Shown here in pieces: positions 11,820-24,809 of a DNA stretch of 64,000 bases. Position numbers and translations under genes: made by a program. A model generated the notes under the pieces. It was not told the DNA's origin. It worked only from the letters and a program-made list of their open reading frames with translations, and did no database searches. The number at the start of each line of letters is the position of its first letter. Position 1 is the stretch's first letter. The DNA lies in NCBI RefSeq assembly GCF_003672135.1, contig NC_039506.1, positions 11,656,001 to 11,720,000 on the forward strand. The letters run 5' to 3'. The stretch is from Ooceraea biroi. Taxonomy: Eukaryota; Arthropoda; Insecta; Hymenoptera; Formicidae.

Positions 11820-14800
11820 ATGACCAGCAAACTGGAGGATGCAGAACAAAAATGGACCTGTGAATATTGCACTTACGAGAATTGGCCTTCCTCCTTAAAG
11901 TGTACTATGTGCAGAGGCGCCAAGCCTCTTCTAGGTGAAGACATTTACCGTCTTCGGGATCCCAGCCCCCAAAGAGGCTTCTCCAATGCTGTTGCTTCCG
12001 GTCCCGTGCCCCAAATGAGCCCTACAGACAACTTTGCCTCTCAGAATTATAGCCAGAACTTGCCTTCCGCCGGAAAGTGGACCTGCAGCATGTGTACTTA
12101 CTTGAATTATCAGAATGCTACGCGCTGCGTTCAGTGCGGCAGTCAGAAGGCAGGCGTCAATCAATCCATCAATTCGTTAGCATCAAATTTGCACGAGCAT
12201 TTGGCGCCGTTGAGATTGGCTGAAGGATCGCCAAATTCAGAAACTAATTCTCAACTGAATTCTTCGCTGATTAATCTGCATCCGGAAAGATTGTACAATA
12301 TACATCCAGAAAAATGGTCCTGTCACGCGTGTACTTACGAGAATTGGCCGAAAGCAACGAAATGCGTGATGTGCGGTTATCCGAAAGAGAAGGATAAGCG
12401 AGACAAGAGTATCCATGGAAACGTAGGAGTAATTTTGCCAAGTCCTGAGAGAGACCATAGTCAAAGGGGTTTGCCGTCGCCTCCACACGCGCCCTATATT
12501 CACCAAACACAGAGAGAAGATAATCTAGCGATAGGAAGGAGGTGAGTATAGGAATTATATTTTTCGTATTTTACACATATTAAATGGCATGGAAGTATTA
12601 TATATTGTAAACATCTTTGCCATATTTACAATATTTTTAGGTAATTACACGCCGTTAATCAATGCACCTGTAATAGCAATAGGTGTACATATTGTACATA
12701 GAATATTAATTAAAATATGTTATTTAAAATAATTACGTGTGATTTTCATGAGGTAAAATTATGGAAATGCAATTACAAATTTACTGTTTAATGATCTGTT
12801 TTTTAGAGGTCCACATAGGTATACGGATAGCCGAAATGACAGTCTATCTACTCCTCAATCTCCAAATAACTGTGATTACGAACGTCGATTGAAGCAGCTA
12901 AGACGTCATACCGATTGGTGTTGGTTGAATGCTTGTCTCGGCATCGTCGAGGGTGATAATACACCCGTGGAGGCTTATTTAGCAAGCGGTGGTAATCCTG
13001 CCCGTCAATTGACACATTCTGAGGTTTTACTCCTCAACAGAAGCAGCGCGTTTGACGTCGGGCATACCTTGGTGCACTTGGCTATTAGGTAAGCTGAAAT
13101 ATTTAAAAATTTAGTAACTTAATAAATGATATATTATGTCTTATTTTATTATATTTAAATAACGTGATTGAACAAATTAATAAATATCAATACGTAAAAG
13201 GAATTTTTTTATTGTCGACAGATTAAATGAAATTTCGAAATGTAGCAAAATATTCGACGATAAAACAAGGAAGAGACGCGGGATATATAAAGATTAATTA
13301 ATCATCACAGAATAAAACTGAAAATATAGAAAATATGGTTAGAATGATTAAAATAAGGAAAAGGGAGAATTTTCTTTGTTTTTAAAAAACAAAGTCTGGA
13401 TAACTATTGCAAAATTATTTCTGTTGATGTAAACTTATTTTTCCTTTTTAAAAACAGTTTTTTTTTATTAATAATTAGATATTTTATTAAAATTGTCTAT
13501 ATATAGGATGTCCCAAAAGTACTGATAATGATTTTAAGAGAAGATTCTAAAACAAAAATGTGATTACGAAAATGTCGAGACTATAAATTTGAAATGGCAA
13601 GGAATTATAGTCTATTCAGAGTCAATGACAGAGCTGAAATTTTGTTCGCTCAGGTATGTCAAAGTGTCATACAGCACAGATGTTTCCGAACGAAGATGTT
13701 TTGACAACATTGAAATATGCATTAATAATTTCATTGAGAAACTCTTTTTCTTTTTATGCGTTGCATATATGTACATTGCATACGCATAGATAGATTAAAA
13801 TTAACCAAATATAATGGTAACAAAGCTATCAAAGTCATTATTATATGTGAGCGCGCAAAATTTCAGTTCTGTCATTGGTGAACTGTAATCGCTTTCCACT
13901 TAAAAGTTATAAAATCCTGTACCGTTTTGTAACGACTTTGCAATAATTATCCAGATATCAATTTTTAAAAAAAGTAGCAAATGAGCACGCGGTGAAATGG
14001 TAAACAGAATTGTAAACGTGTAGCAAAGGGAAGGACAACGCCGGCGCCGCTAGTATTTTATTTTAATATTTTCTAGTAAGCTGTTATCGTATCTAGAGCG
14101 CCTCGCCGCGTGAAACGCGTTATTTGCCAATTTTCTCTCCTAAGTAAATTTTGTTATGATTAATAAATTTGATTTGATTTTTCATGATTAAAAGAAACAA
14201 GCTTTGTCAGAAAGTATATGGAAATATTTTGTAAATCACATATCTTGATAATATAATTGGAATTTTGGCAGGTTTCAAAGGGAAGACATCCTGGCAACGT
14301 TGTTATCGCAAATAGAGGGCTCTGGTTCAGGAGTGAAAAGGGTACCGAGCTATGTCGCACCAGATCTTGCGGGACAAATACGTCGGCATGTCACGAACAG
14401 TATACGTTTACGCAAGGGCTCGTTTTCATGTTATTTTGTCACTGATATGGCTACCTTTGCGTTACCAGCCGAGGTATTGTTTTAATACACACAACTCTAT
14501 AATTTTGACCTTTTTAATTCGAAATATTTTCAATCTGTTCATATTTGCTCGTTCAAATACTTTAAGGTTGAGGATTTACCGAGCATTGTACAAGAACAAA
14601 TGTTAGAAGAATTGTTAGATAAAGAAGCTCAGCAGCAACTGGAAGGTGGTGGCGACGAACCGCCAGCTTTAAACTGGTCCTTGGAAATTACGGAACGATT
14701 AGGCAGCCGCTTACACGCCCTTTGGAACCGATCAGCCGGAGATTGCCTTTTAGATTCAGCTATGCAGGCGACCTGGGGTGTTTTTGATAGGGACAACGCT

Positions 14801-16911
14801 CTAAGAAGGGCGCTGGCCGACACTCTGCAACAAGCCGGGCAATTGTAGGTTTTTTTTATTGAACTTTGGTATAACGTTTTGTATAAAAAGTAGTATTGTT
14901 TAATTGTTAATTCTTTGAGGACGGAATAGTGCAACACTGAATTATCTATGGCCGGGCTCAGCTAGTAATAATACAATACACTGTGGCACTGTGTGATTTT
15001 TCTGTCATATTAAACTTAACGCCGGACGTATGCCGCATGTATGCCGAAAGAATTAAATTAAATAAATAAACTTGAAATTTATAATTAAACATTTTATAAG
15101 CGAGAGGAATGAGAGGTTCTTAGTATTTATTATACTGATGTGACATTTCTAATTTTTTAGATTAATATTATTAAATAGAATTATTAGATAAAGAGAGATT
15201 AATAAATTCTGAAATTTATTAGTTCTTAAACTAATTTGTTAACTTTTTACTTAATGAGAATTTTATTTGTTTATTTATATAATTAGAACGAATTTTAAAT
15301 TATAAGTAATATTATTGTAAAATAAAATATTATTTTAGCTTTTACCCTCGTTGGAGAGAATACGAAGCCTCGCAGGCAGCTAGAATGTTGGATTTTACTT
15401 TAGAAGAAACACAATGGCAAGAAGACTGGGAGAGTTTGTTGGCAACGGCTGCTCAACCTGGAAGCGCGTTAGAACAATTGCATGTATTTGCCCTCGCGCA
15501 TATTTTAAGACGACCTATTATTGTGTATGGAGTCAAGTATGTCAAGAGTTTTCGCGGTGAAGATATAGGTAAGTTTAATAAAAAAAAGCACACCTTTTTT
15601 TACTTGATAAGTAATTAATTATTAATTTCCATATCTAAATAAAAATTAATCTCATTGAGTTAGAATCCTGAAATAGGATCGATCGATTTTCGTTATTTTG
15701 TGCAGGCTATGCGAGATTTGAGGGTGTGTATCTCCCTCTCTTGTGGGAACCTTCATTCTGTATCCGTTCGCCGATTGCTCTGGGTTACACTCGTGGCCAC
15801 TTTACGGCGCTCGTCCCAATTGAGCCATATGCCTCATCCAGAATACCACCCCTTGCAGCTCATGGTGTAGTGAGCGGCAACAACAGTCCTCTTGAGCAAC
15901 TGCAAATTCAGATGCAGACTACTTTTATGCCTTTGATGGACCGTGAGCACAAGCTTCTGCCAATACATTTTCTTACAGCGGATGAGATCGGTCATGAGGA
16001 ATCTATTTATAAAGAATGGTTAGATGTATGTAGAACTGAGGGTGGAATTCTCGTTGCACAGCAGAAACTTCATAAGAGACCGTTACTCGTGGCGCAGATG
16101 CTGGAAGAATGGCTGAATCACTATCGTAGATTAGCGTAAGTACTTGGTAACTTGGTTTTGATCCATTTAATCTCTTATTAAAATACTTAAAACTTTTAAA
16201 TATGTCAAATAGATTATCGGGAAATGGATCGAAAGTTGCAATTATAACTTATTTTTATTACTCTCTCATGGTATATAAAGTTATTTTACTTTTAAAATTT
16301 TATTATGAATTTATTATTTATTTTATTATGATTTCTCTCTCCTTCCCCCCTCTCTCTCTAAGTTCTTTTCGTCTTCCTCTCTCCTTTCTTCCTCTCTTTC
16401 TTTGCTCTTTTTTAATTAAAAATTGCTATAACGGCCACTAACACATTCTCTGCCGCGTGTACCATTTTGTACACACTGACATTCATTTTCAGGTCAAGTG
16501 ATATTTTTATCATTGGTAGATAAAGTGCAAGAATATAATTGTTGGTATCGCTATTACATGCTTTATGATGTTTGTTAGTTTCACGATTTGCTCTACTAAA
16601 AAATATAATAAATTTCCAGCGCACAAAAAACGACAAATAGATAATCTTTACATATTTATCTATAACATGTTTTTGCTACACATGCCCTGAAAATGACAAC
16701 TACTCAAAAACGACTGAGCAGGGAACGTGCTAAATTGAACAGAATCTTCAAAATCAGTTTATATTCTTTGTAAATAAAGTATTTTTTATTTAAGCATTGT
16801 TTGAATTAGGATTCTTTCTTCTAATGTCACAGTCAAACCAACGAAGCACCCTTCTCGAGACCACCAACATTACAAGATTATAGCAGCGATGGTGATACCG
16901 AGGACGAGTAA
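11820..16911 (+). CDS. trbd: ubiquitin thioesterase trabid (OTU deubiquitinase)
   Basis: Seven coding exons: 11820-12541, 12807-13088, 14272-14473, 14567-14844, 15339-15568, 15706-16135, 16833-16911; 2223 nt, 740 aa (human ZRANB1 is about 708). All junctions are GT-AG and phases close exactly. Three NZF zinc fingers of the KWTC-x2-C-x10-C-x2-C type start near residues 11, 86 and 165 and bind K29/K33-linked ubiquitin (family knowledge). The ankyrin-like ubiquitin-binding domain begins near 269. The OTU domain has the catalytic cysteine in GDCLLDS (Cys462) and histidine in YTRGHF (His603), the same separation as in the human enzyme. The family cleaves atypical ubiquitin chains and acts in Wnt and immune signalling. 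The acidic tail ends DGDTEDE. The ATG at 11820 sits just before the first finger. The gene is complete and shows no decay. Confidence 0.95.
13503..13960. mobile_element. mariner-type MITE relic in trabid intron 2
   Basis: It starts with the mariner-like end GGATGTCCCAAAAGTA. TGACAGAGCTGAAATTTTG at about 13625 recurs inverted (CAAAATTTCAGTTCTGTCA) at about 13858. The right terminus is not recognised. The rest of intron 2 (13089-14271) is AT-rich and empty. Confidence 0.45.
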
Positions 16912-18300
16912 CTAATAAGTAGTAATAGTAATTATTCACGCATTGACACGAGAAGCATTATGTTCTCACAAGTCTATCTTTGATGGGATTAGCAAATTAT
17001 AAAAAAGAAAAAGTGAAGGTTGTATGTATTTTATTTTGTGAACTTGATAAATGAAACAAACACACACACGCACACACACACACAACACAACACAACACAA
17101 CACAACACACAACACATAACAACAACGATAACACACATACACAGAAGGTGTGCGTGCGGTATGTGCTATGCGCACATGTGTATGCGTGTGCATTCAGTGG
17201 CAATGTACTTTTAAAATCGAATTATTATGTATCAGGTATCCTGTATAAAAATTGCAAAGTTTGTTCAGACGTTTACGAGTAAACATTTACGTGAATTGGA
17301 TACTTCCGTAATTAATTTCTTCATCATTGATCAAAATTTTCCGGTTTAAAAAAGTCATGTATTTATTTCAAATTGTTAGTAAAATAATCGTTCTAGACAC
17401 TTTCTTAATTGGTGAATGCGATTACGATTTAGCAATCTTCTTCATCAGAAGAAGTATTTTTCAACATATTTTCTTTCTTTCTGTACACGTGTGCGTGCGT
17501 GCGTGTGTATGTATGTGTCTGTGTGTGCGCGCGTGCGCGTGTTGTATGAAAGTATATGGAAATATTAGATTACATATAAATAAGCGTTGTACAATTCATT
17601 GTCTGAAACGGAAGTGGAGAGGAGATTGCGTTTGTTATACATTGTCGTTCGCATAACAGAAATTTAAATATTAGGCTATTAAAGAACATTTTTTTAACAA
17701 ATACTCTGTACAAATATAAATGTGTGCGAGAGAATTTAGAGTAATTTTTTTCTTGCGAAAATGCGGAATCTTGTAAAAGCAGAAGAAGTTTTCGAATATT
17801 CTATTTGCATTCTAGTATTGCAATGAACAAAATGATGCAGGATGTTACTTAATATGATTATTTTCATGCCAATTTTCCCTAAATAAAATAATGGAGAATG
17901 TTGATGCACCGATGCTATTTAAAATTATTGTACAATATGATACTTATTTAAAGATGTATTATTTATAAAAAGACTTTAATCTATAAATTATCTTTAAAAA
18001 TTTTCTTGAAGATTAAGTTAGAAGGTTAGTTAAAAATTAATATATATTTAATTTTTAATTGTTAACTAGAGAAGATAAATTATATTCTGTCGCGAAAATT
18101 TATTAAATTGTTTTATATTATTTATATTAGAGATTCCTAAGTATCATTCGTATTTGCTAATTTTACATTTAAGTGGCAAAACATTACATTATGGCAATTA
18201 GTAATTTAATAATATAACTCTTCTGTATTTGAAAACTCTGTTATTGAGATTTAATATAAGGCACTCTGTATGATCACGCAAATAAAATGTGATCCTCGAT
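16912..18300 (+). other. trabid 3' UTR and flank
   Basis: No further coding sequence. Several AATAAA-type signals could end the transcript, for example near 17881 and at 18281-18286; the sequence does not decide between them. It includes a CA/CAACA microsatellite (17057-17120) and a TG-rich tract (17490-17545). Confidence 0.45.
17057..17125. repeat. (CA)n and (AACAC)n microsatellite
   Basis: CA units grade into a run of AACAC pentamers. Open frames in both strands across it are artefacts. Confidence 0.9.
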
Positions 18301-18767
18301 GATGATAATCTAGAAAGGTTAACAAATTTAATGTATAATTGTTTCCAACTTTTTTCATTTGTTACAATAGTTATAATAGTTGCATTAAAAAATTCAAACA
18401 GCTCAAATGTATGTAGAACGTTCTGCCCTCTATCAACAGAGATTGTGTGGCTTTGTGTTTATCTTCTTGATATAGTGTGTTGATACAAAAAATAATTAAT
18501 ACACTTTAAAAGTTACAAAAGCTTTTTGTCCTCTATGCGAAAATAGATTCTTCTTTATGCGAGAAAATGTAACATATAATACATTTTTGTTACACGTTGA
18601 ATTCTTTGCACTGTGTTAAATATTATATTAGCTAATACTTTACGAACTTTTATAAAAAAGCGATGAGGAAGAAATTAAAAAGGAATCCATAGCATACATA
18701 ATTTTAAGTACTAGAATTACTTTATTGACATGTAATAGCAAGTATAGATATCTATATATATATATAC

Positions 18768-18873
18768 GCGCACACACACGCGCGTGCACGCACGCACGTA
18801 CGCATGCACGTACGCACGCATGCACGCACGCACGCACTCACGCACGCACGCACGCACGCACTCACGCACGCAC
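18768..18873. repeat. (CGCA)n microsatellite
   Basis: Tetramer array of CGCA with GCATGCACG variants. The Ala-Cys-Val-His frame through it is an artefact. Confidence 0.95.
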
Positions 18874-20795
18874 ATGACACATATAATAATGCATTATAGT
18901 GAACTAATGAGTGATTGTAAGAAATCCTTAATCAAAAAAGTACAAAAGATTACTAGAATGTTTCTTCGGAAACGGAACTTCCTTATCTTCGTTTTTCGAC
19001 GTAATAATAATCTTTGTTTCTACTAACTTTCGTAACAAGTAATATCTAGTCCTTTTTGCATATTTGCTTTATATCGCGATTAATTTCTTGCGCATTATTG
19101 CGTGATCGAAAATCCATGTAGCAAAATTAACAAGAAAGACTCGAAAGAGGTGGGAACCGGCATTTTGAGAAACTGGTATCATTTGGTCGAAATCAGATTT
19201 AAAGTTATCTATTAGATTTTAATCTTTTAATTTCTAAAATGCCATCTTTCATTGAAATTGAAACTTAAAAGTATATTTGCAGAGATATAAAATGTAAATT
19301 TTTAAATATAAAATATATAAGTGTGTAAAAATATTTTATCTCTGTTGTTTTCTTATATTTATACACGAGGAATTACTCTCTTTTTCACAATCTGTATCGG
19401 GATTGATTTTTGCTATGCTTTATATGCTATGAAGTAGAAAATAAAAGAAAATAATTTCTTCAATTAATTTGTATTGCCGCAAGAAAAAGAAAAAATTTTT
19501 CGATTCTATATTTACATAAATCACAGAGTTATTTCAATAAATTAAAATTGTCTTTTTTTGTCTTTTATTTTTTCATTATCCTCCCGAACAATTAGATTCT
19601 CTTCCCTCTTCCCCCTTCCTTCTTTCCTTCTTTTCTTCGTCTTTCTCTCTATCTCTCCCTCTCTATTTCTTATGATGATAATTATGTATGACAAACTTTT
19701 CAAGTGAGTCGTCAAAATTACATTGGTTTCCGATTTAAAAGACATAACAAATATAAATTAATTTGCAGCGTCATATTTGTGAAAAAGATGAAGTTTATTA
19801 TTACCATTGTTATTATTAATAATATATAGTACATCGACGATCATTTCCATTATTATTATCATCATTAAGACACTAACTGTATAATAAATCCGTTATTTAT
19901 AAGGTCCATATTACATACCAACTTGTATCTAGAACAAACTTCATAAAACAATTATAGATATAGACCATTCTTGTTTTAAACTTTTTCGTTACAAAAGGAT
20001 GGTAATATTGGATTTTACATAAAAAAACAATAAGGCTCTTCTTCGATTATTTGACATTAAGTATTTAACAAATATTAGATGCAAAGTAGTTGGTTGTTCT
20101 TTTTTGAAGAAATTGAACATTTATTCATGTTTTTTTTTGAGAGAGGATTCGTTAACTGCTCGATGGATGGAGGAAAGTATTAGAAAATAATGACAAATAT
20201 TCAAAGAGTTGACATGTGTTTTTATTGTTTTGTAATAAAGGCTGAATTTCTTCAAAAAAGCACTGAATTAACTTGTACATCTAATAGTTAATATTATCTT
20301 TAATAATATTTATAGTAATATGTGAGTAATGTTTATAATACTAATAGAAATGTGCATGCATAATAATCTAATGAGACATAACATTATACGTGTGTATGTG
20401 TGTGTGTGTGTACACGCGTGCGTAAAATATATCAATTTAAATTGTGTATATCTTATTTGAATTTGATAATAGAAATAACTGAAGTTATTATTAATATTAT
20501 TAAGTCATATTGAACTTTAACATATATATACTGATTTTTAATGGGTACGATAAATTCATTTGACAGTGTAGGAAGAATTGTAAAAAAAGATTAAATATAA
20601 CGATGCTCGTTGGAAATTGGAATTTTTTTCTCTTAGGCAAGTAATTTTTTTCTAATTTTCGATGTCAGAATTTGTTCTCGGTAGATGATAAAATGATAAT
20701 AAATTTTAAGAATTTTAATCAAGCAGGTAGATAAGAATAATGTTTAGATCTACGAATATATATAAACAAAAAGCAAATTTGGGTCTTTTTTACAC

Positions 20796-20960
20796 GATAT
20801 TTTTTTATACGTTTTTTCACAGTAACATGGATTTTTTAACACGTTTTATTCACAATTACACGAGTTTTTTAACACGTTTTATTTACATTTACACGTTTTT
20901 TTCATACGTTTTACTTACTTTTATATAGTTTTTTTTTCACACGTTGTACTTACTTTTACA
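20796..20960. repeat. minisatellite with ACACGTTTT units
   Basis: About five degenerate units of 30-40 bp, each containing ACACG or ATACG followed by a T run and TTAC. Confidence 0.6.
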
Positions 20961-21139
20961 CGGATCGCAAAAAATGTCATGAAAATCACGCATATCCTGT
21001 ACGAATATTTAAAATTCTTCTTTTCTTAAGAGGTTAGACCGTCCCTGAGGCCCGAAAATTATGCCTAACTTTGACTATTTATAACGAGGAAAGAATTTGC
21101 TGTTCGAAAAATCTGTTTAGAGGATGACTTTATTATACA

Positions 21140-21415
21140 TATATTGAAGAGTATAAAAGTATAAAAGAGAAAAGTATTTATGAAAATCTTGTGCATACTT
21201 ATACATACATACAAGATTTTCATAAATAATTTTCTCTTTTATTACACTTCTAAAATCACTTCTAAAAGCTTCATTATATTCCTTTATTTTGTCCCGAGTG
21301 TGGATGGGTGCAATTTTGTGCGTACAACTTGCCAAATTTTTATATTAAGCATTTTTTTGTGCAAATGGCAGCACCATCGCGAAGAAATTCCCTGGTCACT
21401 CCAGCATCCCCTTAA
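21140..21415. mobile_element. TTAA-flanked hairpin MITE, left end truncated
   Basis: Same family as 10611-11005: the right half matches closely, including TTTTGTGCGTACAA and the CTGGTCACTCCAGCATCCCC end before TTAA at 21412-21415. The central hairpin (AGATTTTCATAAATA and its inverse) is intact, but the left outer arm is missing. Confidence 0.6.
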
Positions 21416-21691
21416 ATAGTGTACTATACAGTGGAACTGTGTTTGTTTATTAATTTTCCTAAAACACATACAATAAGTCCCAGCAAACACGGGTATATAA
21501 CTGTTACATTACCGTAATAAAACGGAATGTAACACGCAATATCACATAGATGTACTATGTTATATACACGTTACGAGTAATTTCCTACTCACATAAATTA
21601 CAGTAATATAACAGTAATGTAATATACACATAACATATTATATACTCTTAACAAAGTTAGAATAATTATACATATAACATACATATAATCG

Positions 21692-23099
21692 AGAGGGCTC
21701 CGTTTGCCTACATTCCCAATTGCCTACAGCTTCGTTTGCCTACAACATTTTGCCGACAGCTCCGATTGCCGACATTCCCGATCGCCTACAGAGCGATTGC
21801 GTACAAGCGCTATTGCACACAAGTAATAATTAAAAATACGAATGTACGTTTGCGCACATGACATTATTGCGCGCATACATATTGCACACATGACTTTATT
21901 GTACACAAGAAATAAGAAAGTTGCATTATCATTTTGTACACATGACTTCATTGCGCACATGTATATTGCGCACATGGCATATTGCACACATAGCTTTATT
22001 GCGCACATACACATTGCACACATGACTGTATTGCGCACATACACATTGCACACATGGCTTTATTGTGCACATACACATTGCACACAACTTTATTGCGCAC
22101 ATACACATTGCACACATGACTTTATTGCATACATGAAATAAGGGATAATGTTCCGAAAACGACTTACCTCCGATTTCGATGAAACTTGGTACAAACCTTC
22201 CTTTTTGGTCAAAATGAAAGCCCTTAAAAGGATTTTGTGCGACTAATATGGAAAGATCATTTTTCACCATCAAATACCAGAAAGAGTATACGAGGCGCCC
22301 TAAACGAGGTATGACAGGTTTCTATAAAAAATTGAATATTTCTATGCAAAGTAGGATGCTTTTATTTAGATTATGGGAAGATTAAGTTAAAAATAACCTA
22401 ACCCAACCCAACCCCGATTTTTTATTTAAGGTCATCCTTCGTCTTGCAAAGTACATGCGTGGATACCGTGTGTTCCGCCCCCCTTACGGGGGGCTCCACT
22501 ACTGTTAAAAATAACCTAACCCAACCCAACCCCGATTTTTTATTTAAAATCGTACTTCGTCTTGTTCATCTTTTATTGCAAATAATTACCCTCCTTTCAT
22601 ATAATCTAACTCAATTCATAACTTCTTTCATATAACATAATAATAAGAGTATATAACAGTCAAATTCCAGTTTCTAGTATTTGATGGGGAAAAATGATCT
22701 TTCCATATTAGTCGCACAAAATCCTTTTAAGGGCTTTCATTTTGACCAAAATGGAAGGTTTGTACCAAGTTTCATCAAAATCGGAGGTAAGTCGTTTTCG
22801 GAACATTATCCCTTATTTTATGTATGCAATAAAATCATGTGTGCAATGTGTATGTGCGCAATAAAGTTGTGTGCAATGTGTATGTGCGCAATAAAGCCAT
22901 GTGTGCAATATGTATGTGCGCAATAATGTCATGTGTGCAAACGTACATTCGTATTTTTAATTATTACATGTGTGCAATAGCGCTTGTAGGCAATCGCTCT
23001 GTAGGCAATCGGGAATATCGGCAATCGGAGCTGTCGGCAAAATGTTGTAGGCAAACGAAGCTGTAGGCAATTGGGAATGTAAGCAAACGGGACCCCCCC
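21692..23099. mobile_element. foldback-type element with 9-bp target duplication
   Basis: It is flanked by a perfect 9-bp duplication, ATATAATCG, at 21683-21691 and 23100-23108. The termini are AGAGGGCTCCGTTTGCCTAC and, reversed from the right, GGGGGGGTCCCGTTTGCTTA. The arms, about 630 and 440 bp, are near-identical inverted copies and consist of iterons: first TTGCCTACA/TTGCCGACA every 15-20 bp, then 30-bp units with TTGCGCACATACACATTG. The inner 170 bp of each arm is not repetitive (GTCGCACAAAATCC and neighbours). The core, 22320-22660, has no transposase. Nine-base duplications with iteron-filled arms fit foldback (FB) or Mutator-type elements. Confidence 0.8.
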
Positions 23100-23179
23100 A
23101 TATAATCGTGATGTAAATTATGTAATTGTTATATTACTGTTATATTTTTTGTAACTGAATAGTAACTGTAGAATGAAAA

Positions 23180-23310
23180 TATATATTTTATACATACTAA
23201 TCCCAGAAAAGGTCTTTGAATTAATTCTAAGCGAGAACAAACTATTTCATTTGCTTTCGCTCGAAATTAATTCAAAGACCTTTCCTGGAATTAGTATGTA
23301 TAAAATATAT
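23180..23310. repeat. short hairpin
   Basis: About 48 bp at each end form an almost perfect inverted repeat containing TATACATACTAATCCCAG; the loop is about 30 nt. Confidence 0.75.
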
Positions 23311-23441
23311 AAGTTAATAGAGTAACATATACAATAACAATCGCGCTATAGTTATTATAATGATGCAGTTTTTCCAGAGGAAAATATAAATATTTAATTA
23401 TTATATTTTGCACTCTAAACATGTACATATAAAATATACAC

Positions 23442-23990
23442 AGCATGTTGTTGCGTGTTATGGAAGCGTTCTCTTTATCCAAGGTAATCTTTTCTAACAG
23501 TAACATTAATATTAAAAGTATTCAAAATAAGTATTATATTATAAAGGAAACTAAATATTTGTACATATAATTTTACCAGTATTCTTTAACTTATTGCAGT
23601 TAATCTATGCATATGTAAAATGGTAATAGATGCAAAAGTCGCATTGCAAGAATGCAACGCCGAGTCATTTCCACTTCTACGGAGCATTTAGAAATACTTA
23701 ATTTCATTATCAATCTTTAGAGTTGTGTACATTTGATAATGATAAGCATTACTAAATGTTCCGTAAAAGTGAAGACGACCGGTATTGTATTCTTGCAATG
23801 TGACTTTTGCATACATAACCTACTACACCATTTCAATTACATATACATAGGTTAACTGCAATAAGTTAAAGAATACTAGTAAAAATATATGCACAAATAG
23901 TTAGTCTTTATAATAATACTTTTAATCAATGTTAGAAATTAAGGATTACCTTGGATAAAGAGAGCACTTCCATACCACGCAACAACACGC
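23442..23990. repeat. 550-bp imperfect palindrome
   Basis: Left arm 23442-23700 and right arm 23755-23990 are inverted copies, sharing CTCTTTATCCAAGGTAAT, AGTATTCTTTAACTTATTGC and CATTGCAAGAATGCAA-like stretches. This is probably the core of the surrounding CCCAGCAAACAC element or a separate MITE in it. Confidence 0.7.
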
Positions 23991-24474
23991 TGACACGATG
24001 AAAGAACCAGCAAGAACTGAAAAGAACGCAAGGATACCAACAACGAAAAGAGGCAACATTTTAAATATATATGTTATATTCATGTTATAATATATATAAT
24101 ATAAAATGAATATAACATCTCTATATAACACGTTGTATAACATCAAAGTAATAATAACATAGCATTTGTAATATCACGTGTTATGTTCAATTTATATTGC
24201 TGTTATATTATTATAACCAGGAAATAACACAGTTATAATAAAGTTTTAAAACAAAGTAATATTACAGTTATAAAAGGAAATTATGTAGCCTCAATATTAA
24301 TAGTGTATAACAACTGTTATATTACGTGTTACTTCTGAGATATACAATAGTTATATTCTGTGTTTGCTGGGGTATTTATATTAATTGGCTGTCGTCTTTA
24401 AGAATATGTACGCACTGCGGTGTTCACCTTGTTGGACAGAGTTAATCTTTATCGGGAAGAGATTTTGGGGTAAA

Positions 24475-24775
24475 AGATATCCCACACAGCACACTTTATC
24501 CTGAGGATATCTCAAATTGTCGCAGATTTACTAAACAATCCCAGAGATATCCAAGTAAGTAGCATCTAGGATATCCCAAAAGGATATCCTTACGATATCC
24601 TACTGAAATCTTCGTATCGCGTGATATCGACAGGATATCTGCAGGACATCCGCATGTCAGGATATCATCACACACAAAAGTCTGAAGGACGTCGTAGGGA
24701 TGTCCACAGGATATAAAATGTCCTTTAGACATCCCTTCGATGTCTCTCGGATATCATTTTGCAATGAATTATATA
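24475..24775. repeat. cluster of palindromic GGATATCC motifs
   Basis: About a dozen copies of GGATATC, GATATCC or near variants (GGACATCC, GGATGTCC) in both orientations within 300 bp. This resembles the subterminal repeats of a non-autonomous DNA transposon; clear terminal repeats are not found. Confidence 0.6.
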
Positions 24776-24809
24776 TTATACATAAGAAAGTTGAGAATGT
24801 CATAGATAT

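Larger units (their letters stand above)
18301..21110. other. intergenic DNA without recognised genes
   Basis: Long AT-rich stretch. It contains a (CGCA)n microsatellite (18768-18873), a polypyrimidine tract (about 19550-19660) and a minisatellite (20796-20960). No open frame in it shows protein-like composition or family resemblance. Confidence 0.6.
21475..24373. mobile_element. long element with CCCAGCAAACAC inverted ends
   Basis: The left end reads CCCAGCAAACACGG and the right end GTGTTTGCTGGGG. Both arms are rich in TAATATAACAGTTATA-like subterminal motifs in varied orientation (21500-21690 and 24100-24360). Without the foldback element inserted in it (21692-23099) it is about 1.5 kb. 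It also holds a short hairpin (23180-23310) and a 550-bp palindrome (23442-23990). No transposase is visible, so it is non-autonomous; the superfamily is not recognised. Confidence 0.55.

Noticed and set aside
22389..22535. Telomere-like CCTAACCCAACCC sequence in two copies
   Set aside because: The insect repeat is (TTAGG)n; here one CCTAA is followed by CCCAA units and the block is merely duplicated 119 bp apart inside the foldback core.
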